A stretch of 15,970 nt of DNA. Source: an uncultured Megasphaera sp. (GTDB taxonomy: Bacteria > Bacillota > Negativicutes > Veillonellales > Megasphaeraceae). The notes beneath the pieces are model-generated. The model saw only the letters and a list, made by a program, of their open reading frames with translations. It was not told the origin of the DNA and ran no database searches. This document shows, piece after piece, positions 6,576 to 12,571 of the stretch (the stretch's first letter is position 1; each line of letters starts with the position of its first letter). The position numbers were made by a program, and so were the translations under genes. The DNA is taken from assembly GCA_902464195.1 (NCBI GenBank), contig CABQJB010000023.1, positions 1 to 15,970 of the forward strand, given 5' to 3'.

Positions 6576-7679
6576 ATGTTTATTAAACGAGAATGGAAAA
6601 ATTTAGATAAAGTCATGCTCATCGTGAGCTTCCTCATCGTCTGCATCAGCCTGTGCATCATCGGCAGTGCGACGCATATCAATAAAGGGGCCATCAATTA
6701 CGACTTCGTCGCAAAGCAGGGGGCGGCTTTTGTCGTCGACTTGATGATTATCCTCTTTTTCAGCCGTTTCGATTACGCGAAGTTGAAGAAATACGCCAAA
6801 CCCCTGTACATCATCAACCTGCTCATGCTGGTCGCCGTCATGTTCGTCGGTACGTCGGCCCTGGGCGCCCAGCGCTGGATCCAGCTCGGCCCGGTCACGC
6901 TGCAGCCGTCGGAATTTTCCAAGCTCATCATGATCATCTGTACGGCATCGGTCCTCAGCGACCGCGTCGGCCAGCTCAATACATGGCGTCAGGTCCTGCC
7001 CATCGGCCTCTATGTCGGGATTCCTTTCCTCCTGGTCTTGAAACAGCCTGACTTGGGGACGAGTCTCGTCTTCCTGGCCATCACTTTCGGCATGCTCTTC
7101 GTCGGCCGCATCAAGATGTCCCTCTTGCGCAACGTCTTCCTGGCCGGCATCGTCCTGGCTCCCGTAGGCTGGCATTTCCTCAAGGATTATCAGAAGTCCC
7201 GTATCACGGTCTTTCTCAACCCGAACGCCGACCCCTTTGGAGCGGGCTATCATATCATCCAGTCGAAGATCGCCATCGGCTCGGGCATGCTTTTTGGCAA
7301 AGGCCTCTTCCAGGGGACTCAGAGCCAGTTGAACTTCCTGCCGGAAAACCATACGGACTTCATCTTTTCCGTCATCGGCGAAGAACTGGGCTTTCTCGGC
7401 TGTGTCTTCCTCTTGTTCCTGTATTTCATCCTCGTCTATCGCGGCCTCATGATTGCCAAGGACTGCAAGGACAGCTTCGGCATGATGCTGGCGACAGGCG
7501 TCGTTTCCATGTGGGCTTTCCAGATCCTGGTCAACGTCGGCATGACCTGCGGCATCATGCCGGTCACGGGTATCCCCCTGCCGTTCATGAGCTACGGTGT
7601 CAGCGCCTTGACGACCAATATGATGGGCCTGGGCCTCTTACTGAGTATTTACATGCGTCAGCAGACGATGATTTTTTAA
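6576..7679 (+). CDS. rodA: RodA, SEDS-family peptidoglycan glycosyltransferase
   Basis: RodA polymerises lipid II into glycan strands for cell elongation, in complex with PBP2. The 367-residue product has about ten membrane segments and the recognisable SEDS signatures: AQRWIQLGP followed by LQPSEFSKL, KQPDLGTS, the loop NHTDFIFSVIGEELGF containing the presumed catalytic Asp261, and GIPLPFMSYG near the C-terminus. The last motif usually continues GGS; here it is GVS, a mild change. The start ATG follows AGGAGAG at 6565-6571, which overlaps the minD stop codon, so translation is probably coupled. The neighbours (mreBCD, mrdA) favour RodA over the related FtsW and SpoVE. No terminator follows, so transcription likely continues into the radical SAM gene 24 bases on. 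Confidence 0.93.
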   Translation: MFIKREWKNLDKVMLIVSFLIVCISLCIIGSATHINKGAINYDFVAKQGAAFVVDLMIILFFSRFDYAKLKKYAKPLYIINLLMLVAVMFVGTSALGAQRWIQLGPVTLQPSEFSKLIMIICTASVLSDRVGQLNTWRQVLPIGLYVGIPFLLVLKQPDLGTSLVFLAITFGMLFVGRIKMSLLRNVFLAGIVLAPVGWHFLKDYQKSRITVFLNPNADPFGAGYHIIQSKIAIGSGMLFGKGLFQGTQSQLNFLPENHTDFIFSVIGEELGFLGCVFLLFLYFILVYRGLMIAKDCKDSFGMMLATGVVSMWAFQILVNVGMTCGIMPVTGIPLPFMSYGVSALTTNMMGLGLLLSIYMRQQTMIF

Positions 7680-7703
7680 CCCGCCGTGAAGGAGGAAACT
7701 AAT

Positions 7704-9593
7704 TTGTCACATCCCGTGGAGATCGATCCGATTTTACTGAGCAAAGTCAGCAAGCCGGCCCGCTACGTCGGCGGTGAATGGAACAGCGTCGTAAAAGACC
7801 ATGACGCCGTCAAGCTGACCGTTGCCTATTGTTTCCCTGACGTCTACGAAGTCGCCATGAGCCATCTGGGCCTGCGCATCCTCTATGCGCTGCTCAATGA
7901 ACGGCCTGACGTCGCAGCCGAACGGGTCTACGCGCCCTGGCCGGATATGGAAGATGTCATGCGCAGTCAGGGCTATCCGCTCTTTTCCCTGGAAACGAAG
8001 ACGCCTGTCCGCGATTTCGATATGGTCGGCTTTACCCTGCAGTACGAAATGAGCTTCACCAATATCCTCAACATGCTCGATTTGGCGGGCATCCCACTCT
8101 TTGCCAAGGACCGCGGTGACGACATGCCATTGGTGGCAGCCGGCGGCCCCTGTGCCTACAACGCCGAACCCCTGGCCGATTACATCGACGTCTTTTTCCT
8201 GGGCGAATCGGAAGAGTCGACACAGGTCCTGGCCGATACGATCATCGCCTGGAAAGAGCAGGGGAAACCGGGCGGCAAGAAGGGCCTCTTGAAACAGCTC
8301 TCGCAGCAGCCGGGCAACTACGTGCCGTCCTTCTATGAAGCCCAGTACGATGAAAAAGGCGATTTCCAGGGCCTGACGGCTATCGAACCGGGCGCACCGG
8401 CAGAAATCGAGAAGTGCGTCGTTTCCGATGTGGAACACGTCTTCTTCCCGACGAAACCCATCGTGCCCAACATCGACATCGTCCACAACCGGGCCGTACT
8501 GGAACTCTTCCGCGGCTGCAGCCGGGGCTGCCGGTTCTGCCAGGCCGGCATGCTTTACCGGCCGGTCCGGGAAAAGTCGCCGGAACACCTGGCCGACCTG
8601 GCCAAACAGATCATCGCCAATTCGGGCTACAATGAAATTTCCCTCATGAGCCTGAGCTCAGCCGATTATTCCTGCCTGCCCGAATTGGTCGACCAGCTCC
8701 TGGACGAATTCAAGGGCCAGAAAGTCAGCGTCAGCCTGCCGTCGCTGCGGGTCGACAGCTTTTCCGTCGACATCGCCAAAAAGGTCCAGCAGGTCCGCAA
8801 GAGCGGCCTGACCTTTGCGCCTGAAGCCGGGACCCAGCGCCTGCGCGACGTCATCAACAAGGGCGTCACCGAAGAAGATTTGCTGGCAGCCTGTGAAAAT
8901 GCCTTTGAAAACGGCTGGTCCACGGTCAAGCTCTACTTCATGATGGGCTTGCCGACGGAAACAGATGAAGACCTGGCCGGAATTGCCGACCTGGCCTATA
9001 AGGTCCTTAACCTCTATCGCAAAGTGACTCACAAGAATAACGGCAAGGTCACGGTCTCCGTATCGAGCTTCGTACCCAAGTCGCACACGGCCTTCCAGTG
9101 GTTCGGCCAGCTGCCTATCGAAGAAATCGAACGGAAACAGCAGTACATCAAGGGCCTCATCAACGACAAGCACATTTCCTACCACTACCACGACGCCAAA
9201 ACGGGCCGCCTGGAAGCGACCTTCGCCCGCGGTGACCGCCGCATGGGCAAAGTCCTCTACGAAGCCTGGAAGCTGGGCTGCAAGTTTGACGGCTGGACGG
9301 AAATGTTCGATTACGATATGTGGATGAAAGCCTTCGACCTGGCCGGCATCGACCCCGATTACTATGCCGCCCGGACGCGCAGCCTCGACGAAGCCCTGCC
9401 CTGGGACCACCTCAGCAACGGTGCCGCCAAGGCCTATTTGAAGCGCGAATGGCAGAAGGCCGCTAACGCCGAACTGACTCACGACTGCCGCCGCCTGCCC
9501 TGTACAGGCTGTGGTGTCTGCCCGCACCTGGGCGTATCCATCATCGACAGAAAGGAAGGGGACGACCATGGAAAGACTACGTTTAGCTGTTAA
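7704..9593 (+). CDS. B12-binding-type radical SAM protein, TIGR03960-like family (TTG start)
   Basis: This 629-residue protein has an N-terminal Rossmann-like domain of the cobalamin-binding type (about residues 35-190) and a radical SAM barrel. The iron-sulphur motif is C272-SRG-C276-RF-C279, the CxxxCxxC that binds the [4Fe-4S] cluster used to cleave S-adenosylmethionine. No DxHxxG motif is seen in the first domain. Near the C-terminus Cys595, 600, 603 and 606 form a second cluster that could bind another Fe-S centre or zinc. The family is widespread in Firmicutes and its reaction is unknown to me. The start is taken as TTG 7704, because AAGGAGG at 7689-7695 sits 8 bases before it; the in-frame GTG at 7686 lies upstream of that site. 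The 3' end overlaps the DUF2344 gene by 26 bases. Confidence 0.88.
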   Translation: MSHPVEIDPILLSKVSKPARYVGGEWNSVVKDHDAVKLTVAYCFPDVYEVAMSHLGLRILYALLNERPDVAAERVYAPWPDMEDVMRSQGYPLFSLETKTPVRDFDMVGFTLQYEMSFTNILNMLDLAGIPLFAKDRGDDMPLVAAGGPCAYNAEPLADYIDVFFLGESEESTQVLADTIIAWKEQGKPGGKKGLLKQLSQQPGNYVPSFYEAQYDEKGDFQGLTAIEPGAPAEIEKCVVSDVEHVFFPTKPIVPNIDIVHNRAVLELFRGCSRGCRFCQAGMLYRPVREKSPEHLADLAKQIIANSGYNEISLMSLSSADYSCLPELVDQLLDEFKGQKVSVSLPSLRVDSFSVDIAKKVQQVRKSGLTFAPEAGTQRLRDVINKGVTEEDLLAACENAFENGWSTVKLYFMMGLPTETDEDLAGIADLAYKVLNLYRKVTHKNNGKVTVSVSSFVPKSHTAFQWFGQLPIEEIERKQQYIKGLINDKHISYHYHDAKTGRLEATFARGDRRMGKVLYEAWKLGCKFDGWTEMFDYDMWMKAFDLAGIDPDYYAARTRSLDEALPWDHLSNGAAKAYLKREWQKAANAELTHDCRRLPCTGCGVCPHLGVSIIDRKEGDDHGKTTFSC

Positions 9594-10278
9594 GAAAGAC
9601 GGGGCCCTGCAATTCCTGTCGCACCTGGATTTTGCCCGGGCTGTGCGCTACGTTATCATCCGGGCCAAGCTGCCTATCTGTTATTCCGAAGGTTTCAACC
9701 CGCACATGAAACTCAGCTTTGCCTCGGCCCTGGGTGTCGGTGTCTCGGCCGATGTGGAGTACCTCGATATGGAACTGGCCGAAAAGCTGCCCGTCGCCGA
9801 CGTCATGGCGCGCATGAACGCCATGTCGCCCAATGGCTTTGCCGTCCTCGATGGCAAATACGTCGATGCCAAGGCGCCGAAGCTGATGGCCATTGCCAAC
9901 TATGCCGTCTATACCCTGCGCGGCCCGCTGACGGAAGACCTCAGTCAGGACGGACTCAACCAGATTTTGGCGAAGTTCAATGAGGCGCCGAGCGTCCTCT
10001 ACGAAAAAGTATCCCATAAGGGAAAGCACCGCGTGCGCACCATCGACGTCAAGCAGCACGTCGTCGAAGCCGTCCACGGCCATGTGAAAGACGGCAATGT
10101 TTATCTGACTGTCGGCATCTATCAGACTGGCGAAGGGGCCATCAAGCCGTCCCAGGTCTGGGAAATCCTGGGCAGCGAATTCGGCCTGCCCATTCATACG
10201 GACATGATGCTGGCCCGGCGGACGGGTATCTTTGTCCGCAAAGAAGATGGTAAGAAATATTCGTTATTCGAGGGATAA
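9568..10278 (+). CDS. DUF2344 / TIGR03936-like partner of the radical SAM protein
   Basis: This 236-residue soluble protein matches the family that is nearly always encoded next to, or fused to, the preceding type of radical SAM protein. Typical elements are the opening segment DGALQFLSHLDFARAV, a short stretch SEGFNPHMKLSFA (about residues 44-56) and ALGVGVSADVEYLDM. Its role is not known; it probably binds the radical SAM enzyme or its substrate. The start ATG lies inside the end of the upstream gene in a different frame. It is preceded by AAGGAAGGGG at 9552-9561, and a 26-base overlap implies coupled translation. A start at 9511 would add 19 residues without a comparable binding site. Its stop is one base before the cobI start. 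Confidence 0.87.
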   Translation: MERLRLAVKKDGALQFLSHLDFARAVRYVIIRAKLPICYSEGFNPHMKLSFASALGVGVSADVEYLDMELAEKLPVADVMARMNAMSPNGFAVLDGKYVDAKAPKLMAIANYAVYTLRGPLTEDLSQDGLNQILAKFNEAPSVLYEKVSHKGKHRVRTIDVKQHVVEAVHGHVKDGNVYLTVGIYQTGEGAIKPSQVWEILGSEFGLPIHTDMMLARRTGIFVRKEDGKKYSLFEG

Positions 10279-10279
10279 T

Positions 10280-10975
10280 ATGAAAGGTACACTCTATTGC
10301 GTCGGCGTCGGCCCGGGCGATCCGGAACTGCTGACCCTGAAGGCGCTGAAAATCATCAGGACCTGTCCCGTTCTGGCTGTGCCCCAGAGCCGGACCGGCG
10401 TCGTCACAGCCCAGGGCATCCTCTTGAAAGCCCTGGACGGCTGCGGCATTTCCTTAGCAGATAAAACTATCGTCGCCATGGATTTCCCCATGACCCGCGA
10501 CGACCAGGTCCTCCAGGGCGCTCATGAGAAGGCGGCGCAGCGCCTGCAGGACGAACTCGACCAGGGCCGCGACGTCTGCCTCATCACCTTGGGCTGCCCG
10601 ACGGTCTATGCCACCAGCATTTACGTCCACCGCCTCGTCCGTCAGGCCGGCTATGATACGGAAATCGTGTCCGGTGTGCCCAGTTTCTGCGCCGTCGCCG
10701 CCAAGCTCCAGCAGCCGCTGTGCGAAAAGGATGAAGCCCTCATGGTCATCCCCGGAAACAATGCCCATCGCAAAGAACTGCTGGCCCTGGAAGGCAGCAA
10801 AGTCATCATGAAGCCTTCGGGCCGGCTGGCACCGATCCAGGAGGAACTGCGGGACCTGCAGCTCCTCGACAAGGCGTCGATGATCGAACGCTGCGGCCTG
10901 CCGGGGGAACGTATCTATGAAAAAGCGGCTGACGCCAAAGAAACGGGCTATTTCGCCGTCTTGTTAGTGAAATAG
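10280..10975 (+). CDS. cobI: Precorrin-2 / cobalt-precorrin-2 C20-methyltransferase
   Basis: The enzyme transfers a methyl group from S-adenosylmethionine to C20 of precorrin-2, or of its cobalt form in the anaerobic route (then called CbiL), in corrin-ring synthesis. The 231-residue product starts with the tetrapyrrole methylase signature GVGPGDPELLTLKA (residues 9-22) and has VPQSRTG, a TLGCPTVYATSIYVHR segment and SGVPSFCAVAAKL, all fitting the CobI/CbiL subgroup. The third motif normally reads GDP; here Cys106 replaces the Asp. The ATG is one base after the upstream stop, and its ribosome binding site (GAGGGAT) lies inside that gene. An ATG at 10232 is open but falls inside DUF2344 coding sequence. 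No other cobalamin gene is in view, and its position between DUF2344 and rng is unusual. Confidence 0.87.
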   Translation: MKGTLYCVGVGPGDPELLTLKALKIIRTCPVLAVPQSRTGVVTAQGILLKALDGCGISLADKTIVAMDFPMTRDDQVLQGAHEKAAQRLQDELDQGRDVCLITLGCPTVYATSIYVHRLVRQAGYDTEIVSGVPSFCAVAAKLQQPLCEKDEALMVIPGNNAHRKELLALEGSKVIMKPSGRLAPIQEELRDLQLLDKASMIERCGLPGERIYEKAADAKETGYFAVLLVK

Positions 10976-11020
10976 CCTGTCTGTAATTTACCAATTTGCC
11001 CGCACAGGAGGAATGAGAAG

Positions 11021-12460
11021 ATGAAAATAATCGTAGGCAATGTCATGCCAGAAGAAACGCGCATGGCTATCCTGGAGGATGGTCGTCTTCGCGATTTCGC
11101 TGTCGAACGCAATGACGACATGCACATTGTCAATCATATCTATAAAGGGACGATCCAGAACATCCTGCCGTCCCTGCAGGCTGCCTTCGTCAACATCGGC
11201 CGCCGCAGGAACGCCTTCATCTATATGGGCGACATGTTCCCGCGGGCGGCATCGAAGGAAGAAATCCAACAGATGCACCTCTCTGTGGGCCAGTCCGTCC
11301 TGGTCCAGGTCATCAAGGACGAACAGGGCATGAAAGGCCCGAAAGTCACGGCCAATATCAGTCTGGCCGGCCGCTACGCCGTCCTCATGCCGACTGTCGA
11401 TTATATCGGCGTGTCCAAGAAAATCCGCGATGAAGAAGAACGCAACCGCCTGCGCCGCATCGTGTCAGAAATCAAGCCGGCAGGCATGGGCCTCATCATC
11501 CGGACCGTGGCCAAGGGCGTTTCCCGGGAAGAGCTCCTCAAAGACCTGCAGTATCTCCTGGGGACGTGGGACAGCATCCTCCAGCGGTATAAGCGGTCCC
11601 GCAAGCCGACCCTCTTATACCGCGAAGCCGACCTGGTCATGCGCATGATCCGCGACCATTTCACAGCCGACGTCAAACAAGTCGTCGTCGACAGCCGCGA
11701 AGCTTATGAGCGCATCTGCCAGGTCTTTCCCGACCCGTCGTGGCGCAGCCGCGTCCATCTCTATGAAGGGACCGTGCCTATCTTTGAACAGTATGCCATC
11801 GAAGAGAGCCTGACACACCTCATGTCGCGCATCGTGCCCCTGCCGTCAGGCGGCAATCTGGTCATCGACCATACGGAAGCCCTGACGGTCATTGACGTCA
11901 ACAGCAGCAAGTACACCGGCAACGGCTCGACCCTGCAGGATACGATTTTCCACGTCAACAAGGAAGCGGCCGTGGAAATCGCCCGCCAGCTGCGCCTGCG
12001 CGACATCGGCGGCATCATCATCATCGATTTCATCGACATGGCCCAGCCGACGAAACGCGACGAGATTCTCCAGATCCTGACCCGCGAGACGGCCCAGGAC
12101 TGCACCAAGACCCGCGTCCTGGGCATGACGGCCCTGAACCTGGTGGAAATCACCCGCAAGAAGGCCCGCCAGAGTCTGTACCAGGTCCAGTTCAGTCCCT
12201 GCGATGTCTGCGGCGGTTCAGGTTATCTCTATTCGCCGGAAACCGTAGCCATCCAGATCATCCGCCGCCTGCGCCATATGGTCCAGGTCCGCCACATCAA
12301 AGGGGACATCCTCATCGAGGCCCATCCCGACGTCCTGGACCTGCTCAAGGACAAGAAGCGCAAAGCCGAATGGGAACGGGAATTGAAGCGGACCCTCTAT
12401 TTTGAAGAATCACACCATCCGAACCGGGAAGTCTTTTCCATTTTGTCCTATGAGCCCTGA
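11021..12460 (+). CDS. rng: Ribonuclease G (RNase E/G family endoribonuclease)
   Basis: RNase G cuts single-stranded, A/U-rich RNA and helps mature 16S rRNA and turn over mRNA in the cytoplasm. The 479-residue product has an S1-type RNA-binding domain (about residues 35-110), a 5'-sensor/RNase H-like region, and the DNase I-like catalytic domain with the metal-binding residues Asp292 and Asn294 (VIDVNSS) and Asp336 (IIDFIDM). A CxxC pair at Cys394 and Cys397 (CDVCGG) corresponds to the Zn-link by which family members dimerise. There is no long C-terminal degradosome scaffold, so the protein is G-type rather than full RNase E. The start has AGGAGG at 11006-11011, 9 bases upstream. The 45-base gap after cobI holds no clear promoter, so it probably belongs to the same transcript. 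Confidence 0.93.
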   Translation: MKIIVGNVMPEETRMAILEDGRLRDFAVERNDDMHIVNHIYKGTIQNILPSLQAAFVNIGRRRNAFIYMGDMFPRAASKEEIQQMHLSVGQSVLVQVIKDEQGMKGPKVTANISLAGRYAVLMPTVDYIGVSKKIRDEEERNRLRRIVSEIKPAGMGLIIRTVAKGVSREELLKDLQYLLGTWDSILQRYKRSRKPTLLYREADLVMRMIRDHFTADVKQVVVDSREAYERICQVFPDPSWRSRVHLYEGTVPIFEQYAIEESLTHLMSRIVPLPSGGNLVIDHTEALTVIDVNSSKYTGNGSTLQDTIFHVNKEAAVEIARQLRLRDIGGIIIIDFIDMAQPTKRDEILQILTRETAQDCTKTRVLGMTALNLVEITRKKARQSLYQVQFSPCDVCGGSGYLYSPETVAIQIIRRLRHMVQVRHIKGDILIEAHPDVLDLLKDKKRKAEWERELKRTLYFEESHHPNREVFSILSYEP

Positions 12461-12480
12461 ACCGCTGTTCAGAGAATACC

Positions 12481-12509
12481 TTGTAGGATAGCCTATATTG
12501 TACTATAAT
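12481..12509 (+). promoter_or_regulatory. Promoter for the EAL/dCache signalling genes
   Basis: A perfect -10 box TATAAT (12504-12509) lies 17 bases after TTGTAG (12481-12486), a weak -35. Transcription would start near 12516 and leave a leader of about 55 bases before the ATG at 12572. The surrounding DNA is markedly AT-rich compared with the genes on both sides, which supports a true promoter. TACTAT hexamers overlap and follow it (see findings). Confidence 0.65.
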
Positions 12510-12571
12510 GAATACATAATCATGACTTTTATGTACTATTCATATACTATGTATAAATAGGAGTGTGCAAG

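Noticed and set aside
7686..7703. GTG 7686 as the radical SAM start
   Set aside because: The AAGGAGG ribosome binding site lies downstream of this GTG and is ideally placed for the TTG at 7704.
10976..11008. Autoregulatory hairpin hiding the rng ribosome binding site (CCTGT pairing with ACAGG)
   Set aside because: Only five pairs across a 23-base loop. RNase E leader autoregulation is known in E. coli, but this is too weak to claim.
12457..12472. Terminator after rng (CTGAAC-CGCT-GTTCAG hairpin)
   Set aside because: The hairpin is only 6 base pairs, includes the stop codon and is not followed by a T run.
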